Shown here one piece after another: positions 33,613 to 43,036 of a stretch of 58,871 nucleotides of DNA. Source of the stretch: an uncultured bacterium. GTDB lineage: Bacteria > Bacteroidota > Bacteroidia > Bacteroidales > Muribaculaceae. Location: contig CAJMMT010000014.1 of assembly GCA_905214715.1 (NCBI GenBank), positions 1 to 58,871 on the forward strand, given 5' to 3'. The position numbers were made by a program, and so were the translations under genes. Each line of letters begins with the position of its first letter. Positions within the stretch are counted from its first letter, which is position 1. A model generated the notes under the pieces. That model saw nothing but the letters and a program-made list of their open reading frames with translations. It did not search any database and was not told the DNA's origin.

Positions 33613-33803
33613 GCAATCTCGCGTAGCCACGTTCCCCGAGAGGGAACGCAGAGAATAGCCGCGTGGTAAGTGCTGGCGTTCGCGAAGCGAACGACGGCGC
33701 GCACCACGCGGTAATCATTTTTTATATCATTCAACCGCGAGTGCCCTACGGGTGCGATGCGGTGGAATGATATATTTCATTTAAGCAGATACACGAATTA
33801 ACT
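33613..33803 (+). repeat. 191-bp structured direct repeat, copy B
   Basis: This has the same length, orientation and three palindromes as copy A. Here the middle stem is longer (CCGCGTGGT with ACCACGCGG, plus GTGC with GCAC), so pairing is better than in copy A. It lies upstream of the AlbA_2 gene, so the gene plus one repeat forms a unit of about 2.1 kb. The bases from 33491 to 33612 hold nothing else recognisable. Confidence 0.85.
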
Positions 33804-33823
33804 CAATTTAACAAAGTAAAAAG

Positions 33824-33892
33824 CATCAAAAACACAAAGTCATTCACATCAAAAACATAAAATAAAAAGCATCAAAAACATAAAACGTTTGG
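33824..33892 (+). repeat. Three 23-bp iterons (CATCAAAAACA)
   Basis: CATCAAAAACA begins at 33824, 33847 and 33870, exactly 23 bp apart, with similar A-rich remainders (CATAAAA in the last two). They end about 35 bp before the DUF4143 ATPase gene, in its promoter region. The regular spacing, about two helical turns, suggests protein-binding sites on one DNA face. Confidence 0.65.
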
Positions 33893-33928
33893 ATAACTCA
33901 TACAAAATCACTAACTTCGTAATCAGTT

Positions 33929-35227
33929 ATGAAAGAGATAAAATATCTGAATAGAATTGCCGACAAAACTCTTGACTTGAGGCTTGAAGCATTCGGCGCG
34001 GTACAGATTACCGGCCCTAAGTGGTGTGGTAAGACGACTACGGCTGAACGTCGGGCGGCAAGCGTCATAAAGATGCAAGATCCGGACCGAAGGGAGGGTT
34101 ATCTTGCTACTGCACGTACAAAGCCATCTTTATTACTTAAAGGCAACACTCCACGCCTTATTGATGAATGGCAAGTCGCTCCGGTTATATGGGATGCTGT
34201 GCGTCATGCCGTAGATGAACGTAGAGAGAAAGGGCAGTTTATTCTGACCGGATCTACTGTAATTGACGATGATGAGATAATGCATACCGGAACCGGTCGC
34301 ATTACCAAAATGGCAATGTATCCGATGAGTCTTTTTGAATCTCTAGAATCGAACGGCTCTATTTCATTGCGTCGTCTATTTGATGAACCTGATTATGATA
34401 TTGACGGTGAAATGTCGCAACTCTCCATCGAACAACTTATATTTGCCGCATGCCGAGGCGGATGGCCAGCCTCGCTTGATGAAATGAGCGCAAAGGCAAA
34501 ACTGCTCATCGCAAGGGATTATGTTGATGAAATTTGCGATAAGGATATTTCAAGAGTGGACAAGATGCGTAGAAATCCAACATTGGCTCGATTGATTCTT
34601 CGTTCCTATGCCCGAAACATCTGTACTTTGGCGAAGAAAACTTCAATGGTTGCAGATGTAGCGGAGGAGATGGAGGGAACGTCGATGCCAACCTTTGATG
34701 ACTATGTAGGTGCGCTGGAAAAACTTTTTGTTATAGATGACATAGAGGCTTGGTCCCCGGCCATTCGTTCGAAGACGGTAATACGTACAGGAAAGAAGCG
34801 TTGTTTTGTGGACCCATCTATCGCTGTTGCTTCTTTGGGGGCGTCTCCTGAGAGTCTTGAACTTGACCTTAATACATTCGGATTTATTTTTGAGTGTCTC
34901 TGCTTCCGAGACCTGCGGGTCTATTCGCAAGCATTGGGGGGACGGTTGTCTTATTATCATGATCGCTTTGGCTTAGAGGCTGACGCTGTTTTACACCTTG
35001 ATGATGGACGATACGCACTTATCGAATGTAAACTCGGGAGTCGAGAGATTGAGGAAGGTGCAAATCACCTCCTTGAAATCAAACGCCTTGTTTCAGAGAA
35101 AAACAAAGTAGAAAAACAGATGAAGCTTCGCGAACCGGATTTGCTGATTGTTCTTACAGGCGGAGAAATGGCATACACCCGAGAGGATGGAGTGAAAATA
35201 ATCCCGATAGGCTGTCTAAAGGATTAA
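33929..35227 (+). CDS. AAA_14/DUF4143 family ATPase
   Basis: A 432-residue protein of the abundant Bacteroidales ATPase family with an AAA_14 N-terminal domain and a DUF4143 C-terminal domain. Walker A is GPKWCGKTTT (residues 29-38), Walker B RLIDEWQ (about 76), and a GSTVIDD sensor segment follows near 108. The C-terminal half carries EADAVLHLDDGRYALIECKLG, a PD-(D/E)XK-like pattern (Asp then ECK) that is typical of this group. Function is not established; these genes are frequent on genomic islands. The iterons just upstream may control it. Confidence 0.87.
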   Translation: MKEIKYLNRIADKTLDLRLEAFGAVQITGPKWCGKTTTAERRAASVIKMQDPDRREGYLATARTKPSLLLKGNTPRLIDEWQVAPVIWDAVRHAVDERREKGQFILTGSTVIDDDEIMHTGTGRITKMAMYPMSLFESLESNGSISLRRLFDEPDYDIDGEMSQLSIEQLIFAACRGGWPASLDEMSAKAKLLIARDYVDEICDKDISRVDKMRRNPTLARLILRSYARNICTLAKKTSMVADVAEEMEGTSMPTFDDYVGALEKLFVIDDIEAWSPAIRSKTVIRTGKKRCFVDPSIAVASLGASPESLELDLNTFGFIFECLCFRDLRVYSQALGGRLSYYHDRFGLEADAVLHLDDGRYALIECKLGSREIEEGANHLLEIKRLVSEKNKVEKQMKLREPDLLIVLTGGEMAYTREDGVKIIPIGCLKD

Positions 35228-35372
35228 GGCGGTAACACATAAAAACTGAGATGCGCAAGAATGACCGGAGGTCCGTTACTTTATAACCTGTAATGGGGAC
35301 TTCTGGCCTACGGATATACTCTACAGGCGAATGGACCGTTTATTGTATAGGATATCTGTAAAGTTGTTATTT

Positions 35373-36440
35373 ATGAAAGTTCTTGTTACCGGTGCGGCCG
35401 GATTTATCGGCAGCGCCGTCGTTGACCGACTCGTGGCAAAGGGGCACTCAGTAGTCGGACTCGACAATATAAACGATTATTATGACCAGGCTCTCAAGCT
35501 CGGGAGACTGAGACGCTGCGGCATTCCGGTGCCGGAGTCAGCAGCTGAATTTCCGTGGTATAAATTCATCAAATCGGATACCAACGGCGGATTGTACCGT
35601 TTTATCCGTATGAATCTGGAAGATACCAAGGCTGTGGAGATGCTCTTCGCCAACGAGGAGTTCGACGCTGTGGTGAACCTCGGTGCTCAGGCGGGTGTGA
35701 GATACTCCATTCAAAATCCGCGTGCTTATGTTGAGAGCAATGTAGACGGCTTCATCAACATCCTGGAGGGTTGCCGCAACTATAAGGTGAAGCACCTGGT
35801 ATATGCTTCCTCTTCAAGCGTATACGGTCTTAACGGCAAGGTGCCGTTTTCTGAACATGACGGGATAGCCCACCCTGTTAGTCTTTATGCCGCTACCAAG
35901 AAGAGCAACGAGCTGATGGCCCATGCATATTCCAAACTGTATGGCATTCCTACCACGGGGTTGCGCTTCTTTACCGTATACGGCCCTTGGGGCCGTCCCG
36001 ATATGTCGCCTTTCCTATTCATGGATGCGATTCTGCATGACCGCCCGATAAAGGTGTTCAACAACGGCGACATGTTACGCGATTTCACATATATCGACGA
36101 TATCGTGGAGGGCGTGGTACGCATAATAGATGTGATTCCGCAAGGCAATCCCGAGTGGGATGAGACGAATCCCGATCCGGCTACTTCGCCTGCGCCATAC
36201 CGTATTTACAATATCGGCAACTCTCAGCCTACAAAGCTTATGGACTATATACAGTGCATAGAAAACGCTATCGGCAGAGAGGCGAAGAAGGATTTCCTGC
36301 CGATGCAGCCGGGTGATGTGTATCAGACTTATGCCGATTCGTCGGCTTTGGCCGAGGCCACGGGCTTCAAACCCTGCACTCCGCTGCAGTCCGGCATAGA
36401 CACCACGGTAGCCTGGTTCAGGGAATATTTTGGACTATAG
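35373..36440 (+). CDS. UDP-glucuronate 4-epimerase-like NAD-dependent epimerase
   Basis: A 355-residue extended short-chain dehydrogenase/reductase. The NAD-binding motif is VTGAAGFIGSAVV at the N-terminus, the catalytic triad includes the YAATK motif (SLYAATKKSNE) with the preceding YASSSSVYG, and TVYGPWGRPDM is the family substrate block. The NINDYYD segment after the first strand and the overall pattern fit UDP-glucuronate 4-epimerases, which make UDP-galacturonate. The ATG at 35373 was preferred over one at 35331 because it gives the standard MKVLVTG start. The next gene makes its substrate. Confidence 0.88.
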   Translation: MKVLVTGAAGFIGSAVVDRLVAKGHSVVGLDNINDYYDQALKLGRLRRCGIPVPESAAEFPWYKFIKSDTNGGLYRFIRMNLEDTKAVEMLFANEEFDAVVNLGAQAGVRYSIQNPRAYVESNVDGFINILEGCRNYKVKHLVYASSSSVYGLNGKVPFSEHDGIAHPVSLYAATKKSNELMAHAYSKLYGIPTTGLRFFTVYGPWGRPDMSPFLFMDAILHDRPIKVFNNGDMLRDFTYIDDIVEGVVRIIDVIPQGNPEWDETNPDPATSPAPYRIYNIGNSQPTKLMDYIQCIENAIGREAKKDFLPMQPGDVYQTYADSSALAEATGFKPCTPLQSGIDTTVAWFREYFGL

Positions 36441-36731
36441 TTGTTAGTTGTGGGGTTGTGGGGTGTATGAGTTGTCAGTTGTAAGTTTTCAGTTAGGGGT
36501 TGTGGGTTAATTAGTTTTTAGTTTTAAGTTGGAAGTTGAGGGATATCGGGAGAACTTCAATCGCGAGTATCAGAACTAATAACCAACAACTAAAAGACTA
36601 CCAACTAAAAACTTGAACTCCACAACTACCAACCAAAAACTTTAATGCTAAACGCTATCAACTAAATAACCCCAAAAACAACAACTAAAAGACTAAATAC
36701 TATTAACTAAATAACCTAAAACCAGATAAAT
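36441..36731. repeat. Low-complexity AGTTG/CAACT palindromic stretch
   Basis: The left half (to about 36545) is made of AGTTG, TAGTTTTTAG and GGGTTGTGGG words; the right half (from about 36575) is made of their complements, such as CCAACAACTAAAAGAC repeated near-exactly. The two halves could fold into a long imperfect hairpin. Short runs of the same words occur at 43009-43036. No gene is visible. Such stretches are common between Bacteroidales genes. Confidence 0.6.
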
Positions 36732-38042
36732 ATGAAACAATATAATATCGCGGTTGCCGGTACCGGCTATGTCGGCCTTTCAATCGCCACTTTGCTTAGC
36801 CAGCATAATCATGTTACGGCTGTAGATGTCATTCCCGAAAAGGTTGAACTTATAAACAATCGCAAGTCTCCTATTCAGGATGATTATATCGAGAAATATC
36901 TCGCGGAGAAAGACCTTGATCTTAGGGCTACTCTCGATGGCGCGGCCGCTTACAGCAACGCTGATTTCGTAGTGATCGCCGCTCCTACCAACTACGACCC
37001 GGTAAAGAATTATTTCGATACCTCGCATGTTGAGGAGGTAATAGATCTGGTGCTATCCGTGAACCCTGACGCGGTGATGGTAATCAAGTCTACGATTCCA
37101 GTAGGTTACTGTCGCTCGCTTTATCTGAAATATGCGGCCAAGGGTGTGAATAAGTTCAACCTTCTCTTCTCGCCCGAATTCCTGCGCGAGTCCAAAGCCC
37201 TGTACGACAACCTATATCCGTCGCGTATAATAGTCGGTATACCGAAAATAATAAAAAGCGAGGATTTCTCGGCTGAGAACGAAGCCATAAGCCGCATAGC
37301 CGACATCCCGCATCTGGAGAAAGCCGCCCACACATTCGCGGCGCTTCTGCAGCAGGGTGCCATAAAGGAAAACATACCAACGCTCTTCATGGGTATGAAA
37401 GAGGCCGAGGCCGTTAAACTGTTCGCCAACACATATCTCGCTCTGCGTGTGAGCTATTTCAACGAGCTTGACACATACGCCGAGGTGAAAGGTCTCGATT
37501 CCCAGGCCATAATAGAGGGTATCGGTCTTGATCCGCGTATCGGTACCCATTACAACAATCCTTCGTTCGGATACGGCGGATATTGCTTGCCGAAAGATAC
37601 CAAGCAGTTGCTGGCAAATTATGAGGATGTGCCTCAGAACATGATGAGCGCCATAGTGGAGAGCAACCGTACCAGAAAAGATTTCATAGCCGACCAGGTA
37701 TTGAAGATGGCCGGATACTATGGTGAGAACTCTCGCTATGACAGCTCGAAAGAGGGCGAATGTGTGGTTGGGGTTTATCGTCTCACCATGAAGTCGAATT
37801 CCGATAACTTCCGTCAGTCTTCCATACAGGGTGTCATGAAGAGAATAAAGGCGAAAGGCGCGACTGTCATAATATACGAACCCACGCTTGAGGACGGCAC
37901 CACTTTCTTCGGCTCTAAAGTTGTCAACGACCTGGAGCAGTTCAAGGCACAGTCGAAAGCGATACTCGCCAACCGCACCAGCGCCGACTTGGCGGATGTG
38001 GCCGGCAAGGTCTATACCCGCGATATCTTCTCGCGTGACTAA
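36732..38042 (+). CDS. ugd: UDP-glucose 6-dehydrogenase (UDP-glucose/GDP-mannose dehydrogenase family)
   Basis: A 436-residue enzyme with an N-terminal NAD domain (AVAGTGYVGLSIATLL), a TNYDPVKNYFDTS block, IKSTIPVG, and SPEFLRESKALYDN near residue 147. The catalytic Cys285 is in GYGGYCLPKDT, so it should oxidise UDP-glucose to UDP-glucuronate in two NAD-dependent steps. A C-terminal UDP-binding domain is present (GVYRLTMKSNSDNFRQSS). With the epimerase upstream it supplies UDP-glucuronate and UDP-galacturonate. A strong bidirectional terminator follows. Confidence 0.92.
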   Translation: MKQYNIAVAGTGYVGLSIATLLSQHNHVTAVDVIPEKVELINNRKSPIQDDYIEKYLAEKDLDLRATLDGAAAYSNADFVVIAAPTNYDPVKNYFDTSHVEEVIDLVLSVNPDAVMVIKSTIPVGYCRSLYLKYAAKGVNKFNLLFSPEFLRESKALYDNLYPSRIIVGIPKIIKSEDFSAENEAISRIADIPHLEKAAHTFAALLQQGAIKENIPTLFMGMKEAEAVKLFANTYLALRVSYFNELDTYAEVKGLDSQAIIEGIGLDPRIGTHYNNPSFGYGGYCLPKDTKQLLANYEDVPQNMMSAIVESNRTRKDFIADQVLKMAGYYGENSRYDSSKEGECVVGVYRLTMKSNSDNFRQSSIQGVMKRIKAKGATVIIYEPTLEDGTTFFGSKVVNDLEQFKAQSKAILANRTSADLADVAGKVYTRDIFSRD

Positions 38043-38063
38043 GAGCGTGGTTTGACCCGAAAT

Positions 38064-38105
38064 AACAAAATCGGCCTGAGGTATATACCTCAGGCCGATT
38101 TTGTT
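38064..38105. terminator. Bidirectional terminator
   Basis: A near-perfect palindrome AACAAAATCGGCCTGAGG/CCTCAGGCCGATTTTGTT with a short TATATA loop separates the converging dehydrogenase and fibronectin-type genes. A and T tracts on either side let it work in both directions. Confidence 0.9.
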
Positions 38106-38119
38106 ATTTATCGTATTGT

Positions 38120-41100
38120 TCAGTTCCTGATCTTCATGGTTCTGTTGCGGAGCGTAACCATGTAGATGCCGGGTTCGAGCGAGACACTGCAGTCTCCCTC
38201 GCCGCTGTATCTTGCACGGCCTCCGAGGTCTGTGATTACCACCGGCTCTTCGTTTTCAAGTCCGGCCACTACCACGCGGCCACCTGCGGTGAATACCATC
38301 ACTCCTCCAAGAGGGGTGCTCTTGACACCGCTGCCGTTGAATTCGCGGTCTACGCGAACATTATCGATGGCAACGCTGCATGAGTAATCTCCTTTCTTGG
38401 CCACGAACCTGACGCGCATGTTACGCGCTCCGGCAGGTACGTCTACAGGTATTTCGACTTTCACCCATCCCGGTTCGCTGAAGTCTTCATTGAAATCATG
38501 GTTGTTTACCGATGTGAACTCACCACCGTCGAAAGAAACCTCGACTCCGAGACCGGTGTCATAACCCGGTACGCCATACAGGTAATATGTAAGACCCGGA
38601 CGCTCTATGCCGGTTACGTTCATGTTGCCCGAAACCAGATAGTCTTCGCGGTTCAGTGAAGAGTAGGGGCCGTAGAACGAGTAGGCGAGACCGCCGTCAT
38701 TGTCGACAGGCATAATCTGACCTTCCATCAGGAAGTAAGCCATTTCGGCAAAAGCCCAGTTGACTGCAGTCTCCGTGCTGCCCATGGTCCATGAACCGTG
38801 TACCGGCTGTATGCTCTCGCCGACCATTCTGTTGAAGGGTTCGTAATAAGGCAGTTCAACCGGATCTCCGACAAGAAGCTCGTTGGATACTGCGGAATAG
38901 CCTTCCATCTGCCCGGATACCGCCTTTACGAAATATTTCACCACTTCCTCATCGCCGAATGTTGTCGGGTCGGTGAAAGATGTCGTGGTTACTCCGCTCT
39001 TGAGGAATTCTGCGTCATAGTCGCTGTAACCATTGCCACGCTGCACGATGAATGAGAGGTGTTCGGTATCGATATAGCCGTTGTTCATACCCTTCACAGG
39101 CGCCTCCCATGTGAGGTGAACCAAACCGTTTTCACCAAGCGTAGCCACAAGATTGGATGGCGTTTCAGGTATGTCTGGTCCCACGTATACGCTTTGGCTA
39201 ACGCCGTAGGAGTTGCCGGCGGAACCTTCGCAGATTACGCGGTATTCATATATCTCGCCGACCTTCACGTTGGCATCGCTGCAGTTCACGAATTCTCCCG
39301 GAACCAGATTCTCCTCCAGCCTGCTTATCTCTTCCCATACGAACGTTTCGTTGTTATAGCGTGTTATAGACACAGCCTTGATCGAGAGCAGCTGTTTGCC
39401 ATCGCTGTCTACCGAGGGGAGAAGGAAACGTATTATTACAGGGGCGGCGCCGCGGGTGCTGCTTACCTCAAGTTGGGTAACGTCGCCGGGTATCTGGCCT
39501 ACGGTTACAGGTTTGTCAAGATAATTGCCATAGTCGCAGTGGTTTCCCACATACACTACCGCGCGGTAGCTGTATTCCCCGCCTTCGGCAAGGTCTGTGT
39601 CGCTGTATACGAGTTTTTCGCCGGGTGCGGGAGACAGGAATTCATGTATCTCCTCATAGTCGGTTGCATATCCGATCTGGCGTTGCAGCGAGATACGTGA
39701 TATCATGGTAAGCGGCTCGTTGTTCTTGTCGCCGAGAGAGGGGTGGGTCAGCGTCGGGGCGATCATGGAGATATCTATGGCCGTCCCTTCATCGTTAAGC
39801 GCAGCCTTGAAGTCGCTTACCGAGGCGGGGTAGACATCGGGGATAGCTTCGCCTCCGCGTAGCTTGATATCATCTACTGTCATGGCGACGGCTTCTTTGG
39901 AGTTATGGGCCGTGATGCGGATTACAGCCGTATTCGCGCCCGATGGCACCACGATGCCCTCTTTCTGTCCGGTCTGCCATCCCTTTGCCTCGCACTCGGC
40001 GAAGAGGACGCTATGTACAGTCTGGAAGGTAGCCCCGTTGTCGAAGCTGATTGCTGCTGACATCGAAGTGGCTCCCGGGAACTCGAACGGCACATAGTAG
40101 CTGTACGACAGATTGAGCGTCCCTTGTCCGTTGATATCAATCTTGGAACTGGTAAGCATGAAGTCTGATTCGGGGGTGGAACTGTAGGTGTTCAGGTGCG
40201 CCAGACCTCCTGAACCGCTCGGCGGCAATACCCGGGTATTGCCGTCATAGCAATACTCCGATATGTTCCATTCCGGAGGATTCGATTCCCCGCTGGTTGT
40301 CGATGTACCCCAAAGATGGTCGTAGGTATATGTGTATTCAGACTTTTTGGTATCGAAGGTTTCGGTGAATGGGAGTGTGAGCGACGGCCCTATCACCATA
40401 TATGCGCCGTAAGTCTCCTTGCCTTGTCCGGCCGATGTATGGGGGGTTACGGAGAATCTTACTTTCTTCGGCTCGTTGCCCGCCAATACATAGGTATAGG
40501 ATGTTTCAGCGAGGTCGGTTGCCACAGTCTCGCAGTCATCGCCCCATGAGGAAGAGGGTGTGTAAACCTTAATATCATATTTGAGTTCAGAGTTGTCGAA
40601 ATATCCTCCACGAGTACCTGTAGACGGTTCGCCCCATGTCAGTTTCACGGTTCCCTCTGTCTCTTCATTGATGATAAGGTCGGTTACGGCACCCGGGGTA
40701 TCGATGCCGATGTAGAAGTTCACCGGAGCGTTGGCTGATGGACCATCCTCGCTGTAGACCACGAGAGTCCATTTTATCTCGCCGTCGAGAGTGGAGTCGT
40801 CGATGGTATATTCTACCTTCCGGCCTGGGTTGATATCGTTGATTGTGGATATGAGTACAGGGTCATCGAACCATCCGCCTTTTGTCCACAATTCGGCTTT
40901 GGTAATCTTTTCAAGCGGTGTAATGCCGTCGGAATATACCGAAGGGGCTGTGAAGGTCAGTAGCACAGGCAGAGAGCCCTGATTGGTGGTCAGCTTGATA
41001 TCGCTGGGGGTTGCCGGTACTCCGCCGGCGAGGATTCCTGTCACCTTGGCTCCCTCGGAATGCTCGCCGTTGGCATATACTGTAACTACGAAATTGAATG

Positions 41101-41503
41101 ACTGGCCGCGTTGCAGTCCGTCTTCAAAGTAGCTCAGTTTTTCGCCCGGTGCCGGATTCGTGAACGTGTGGAGCAGGTAGGTATTTGTGTTATGACCGTT
41201 ATCTATCGACACCTCGATTTTTGAGATCGACTCAAGCGGTCCGGATACTTCTTCCCATTCATCCCAATCGTAATAGGCGCCCTCGGTCGGGGCCGTGAAA
41301 GAGATGTCGAAGCCGCCGCGGTTCATGTTCCACGTTATAGAGAGGTCGGCTACCTCTTTGGGAACCAGCGGCTCGTCTGTACTGCGCGTGACGCTTTTCT
41401 GTTGCCTCTGTGCGGGTGTACCGGAGTTGCCCGATATCGCCATGCCAGTAAGCGCGAATGCACCTATGGCGGTGGCCGCAAAGATGTAGGTTAGTTTTTT
41501 CAT
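38120..41503 (-). CDS. Large secreted protein with fibronectin type III-like repeats
   Basis: A 1127-residue protein with a signal peptide (LTYIFAATAIGAFALTGMA). At least four fibronectin-III-like modules follow, marked by repeats of PGEKLSYFEDG/PGEKLVYSDTD/PGEFVNCSD and GLVHLTW/GTVKLTW strands. Two choice-of-anchor-type beta domains are recognisable from LPFTETFD near 378 and LPYYEPFN near 898, each with FDNG or FDGG metal-type loops. The tail (VITDLGGRARY to GIYMVTLRN) resembles a type IX-like C-terminal domain, but no sorting function can be shown. It is probably exported to the envelope or surface for glycan or protein binding. Confidence 0.85.
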   Translation of the reverse strand: MKKLTYIFAATAIGAFALTGMAISGNSGTPAQRQQKSVTRSTDEPLVPKEVADLSITWNMNRGGFDISFTAPTEGAYYDWDEWEEVSGPLESISKIEVSIDNGHNTNTYLLHTFTNPAPGEKLSYFEDGLQRGQSFNFVVTVYANGEHSEGAKVTGILAGGVPATPSDIKLTTNQGSLPVLLTFTAPSVYSDGITPLEKITKAELWTKGGWFDDPVLISTINDINPGRKVEYTIDDSTLDGEIKWTLVVYSEDGPSANAPVNFYIGIDTPGAVTDLIINEETEGTVKLTWGEPSTGTRGGYFDNSELKYDIKVYTPSSSWGDDCETVATDLAETSYTYVLAGNEPKKVRFSVTPHTSAGQGKETYGAYMVIGPSLTLPFTETFDTKKSEYTYTYDHLWGTSTTSGESNPPEWNISEYCYDGNTRVLPPSGSGGLAHLNTYSSTPESDFMLTSSKIDINGQGTLNLSYSYYVPFEFPGATSMSAAISFDNGATFQTVHSVLFAECEAKGWQTGQKEGIVVPSGANTAVIRITAHNSKEAVAMTVDDIKLRGGEAIPDVYPASVSDFKAALNDEGTAIDISMIAPTLTHPSLGDKNNEPLTMISRISLQRQIGYATDYEEIHEFLSPAPGEKLVYSDTDLAEGGEYSYRAVVYVGNHCDYGNYLDKPVTVGQIPGDVTQLEVSSTRGAAPVIIRFLLPSVDSDGKQLLSIKAVSITRYNNETFVWEEISRLEENLVPGEFVNCSDANVKVGEIYEYRVICEGSAGNSYGVSQSVYVGPDIPETPSNLVATLGENGLVHLTWEAPVKGMNNGYIDTEHLSFIVQRGNGYSDYDAEFLKSGVTTTSFTDPTTFGDEEVVKYFVKAVSGQMEGYSAVSNELLVGDPVELPYYEPFNRMVGESIQPVHGSWTMGSTETAVNWAFAEMAYFLMEGQIMPVDNDGGLAYSFYGPYSSLNREDYLVSGNMNVTGIERPGLTYYLYGVPGYDTGLGVEVSFDGGEFTSVNNHDFNEDFSEPGWVKVEIPVDVPAGARNMRVRFVAKKGDYSCSVAIDNVRVDREFNGSGVKSTPLGGVMVFTAGGRVVVAGLENEEPVVITDLGGRARYSGEGDCSVSLEPGIYMVTLRNRTMKIRN

Positions 41504-41545
41504 AAGCGTTATTGGTATTTAAATCACTTTTTTATGCACTTTTCA

Positions 41546-41575
41546 CAAAGATAATAAAATTTTATAAAGTTCAAA
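41546..41575 (-). promoter_or_regulatory. Promoter of the fibronectin-type gene
   Basis: Minus-strand TTTG (41575-41572), an 18-bp spacer and TATCTTTG (41553-41546) fit the Bacteroidetes consensus, with a leader of about 40 nt. Confidence 0.65.
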
Positions 41576-41619
41576 GAATAATCTCGGGCAACTGACCTCC
41601 CGCATTCCATGGCTGCCGT

Positions 41620-42990
41620 TCATACGAAATCGATGAACCCTGAGATAAATATCAGAAGCACTAACAATGGTGCTATGTAGCGCACTATGAACCGCACGGT
41701 AGGATAAAGGTGGTTGCAGATGGTGCCCCGGTTTGTTACTTCGTTGCGGAAGAATCCTTTGGGTGCGAACCATCCCATAAAAATGCAAGTGGCTATCGAC
41801 ACTATGGGCAGCATGACGTTGGTGGCCAGATTGTCGAGGAAGTCAAACAGATTCATACCCATTATCCTGATTTCTCCGAGCGATCCGAACGATAAGGCGC
41901 AGACCCCGCTGAATACGACCAGCGGCGCGAGGATGACCGTTACCGCCTTTATGCGGCTCATGCGGAAGCGGTCTTCAAGAAACGCTATCGAGACTTCGGC
42001 GGCCGACACCGTGCTTGTAAGGGCGGCCACCAGCAGTAGCACGAAGAACAGCATCGACCAGAACCGTGGCCAGGGCATCTGCATGAACACCTCAGGCATA
42101 GTTACGAACACGAGAGCCGTACCGCGTACTTCCTCAAGATTGAGACCGAAGCTGGCCACGGCCGGAAAGATTATCATGCCCATCATCACCGCTACGAGCA
42201 CCACCATGCCACAGACCGTAAGGGATGTGCGCGGCATGTTGACATCGCGCGGGTAATAAGCGCCGTATGTTACAAGTATGCCCATACCGAGGCTGAGCGA
42301 AAAGAAAGTCTGTCCGAGGGCGCTGAGAATAACTTCGGGTGTTATCTTGCTGAAATCGGGGGTAAAGAAATACTCAAGCCCTTTAAGCGAGTCTTCGAAA
42401 CCGAAGGCTGTTATGACGAATATCATAAGCAGTCCGAACAGCACGGGCATCATTATGTTGCTCAGCCGCTCTATCCCTTTCTGTACTCCGGCGGCGAGCA
42501 CCCCGAAGTTTATGACGATCGCTCCGTAAGTGAAGAGCAACGGTCTGAGGTCAGAGCAAATATATTCCTGCATCTTGGCATGGAAACGTCCCGACAGATT
42601 CCGGTCAAGTGCGTCCACACCGTCGTATAGACCGCCGCTCATAGATTCCCAGAGGTATTCGAGCGTCCACCCTTCCACAACCATGTAGAAGGCCAATATC
42701 AGATAGGAGGAGAGTACGGCGAGTACTCCGGCATATTTCCATCCGGAACGTGGCACGAGTTTGTGGAAAACACCTACGGCATCGCTGCGCCCCCCGCGTC
42801 CGAGCGAGAACTCGGCGAGCATGACAGGTATGCCGAGCGCGAACATACACAGTACATAGACAAGCAGGAACGCAGCCCCGCCATTCTCTTCCACTTCCGC
42901 AGGAAACCTCCATATGGTGCCCAGACCCACGGCCGATCCGGCAGTAGCGGCAATCACTCCAAGTTTAGTGCTGAATTTCTTCACAGACAT
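41620..42990 (-). CDS. Sodium-dependent transporter, NSS/SNF family
   Basis: A 456-residue protein with about eleven or twelve spans. The N-terminus (TAGSAVGLGTIWRFPAEVEENGGAAF) is the sodium and substrate-binding first helix of the neurotransmitter:sodium symporter family (LeuT, TnaT, MhsT); the usual GLGNIWRFP here has Thr instead of Asn. Bacterial members import amino acids with sodium. It is the third gene of a likely rlmN, lipid kinase, transporter run on the minus strand. The gap to the kinase carries CAACTTA repeats. Confidence 0.88.
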   Translation of the reverse strand: MSVKKFSTKLGVIAATAGSAVGLGTIWRFPAEVEENGGAAFLLVYVLCMFALGIPVMLAEFSLGRGGRSDAVGVFHKLVPRSGWKYAGVLAVLSSYLILAFYMVVEGWTLEYLWESMSGGLYDGVDALDRNLSGRFHAKMQEYICSDLRPLLFTYGAIVINFGVLAAGVQKGIERLSNIMMPVLFGLLMIFVITAFGFEDSLKGLEYFFTPDFSKITPEVILSALGQTFFSLSLGMGILVTYGAYYPRDVNMPRTSLTVCGMVVLVAVMMGMIIFPAVASFGLNLEEVRGTALVFVTMPEVFMQMPWPRFWSMLFFVLLLVAALTSTVSAAEVSIAFLEDRFRMSRIKAVTVILAPLVVFSGVCALSFGSLGEIRIMGMNLFDFLDNLATNVMLPIVSIATCIFMGWFAPKGFFRNEVTNRGTICNHLYPTVRFIVRYIAPLLVLLIFISGFIDFV

Positions 42991-43036
42991 GACTTATTAC
43001 TTCGTTTCAAACAACTAACAACTTACAACTAACAAC

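Noticed and set aside
39059..39700. A 213-codon plus-strand frame opposite the fibronectin-type gene
   Set aside because: It lies wholly within a well-supported gene on the other strand, has no recognisable features and reads like a complement of repeated beta-sandwich codons.
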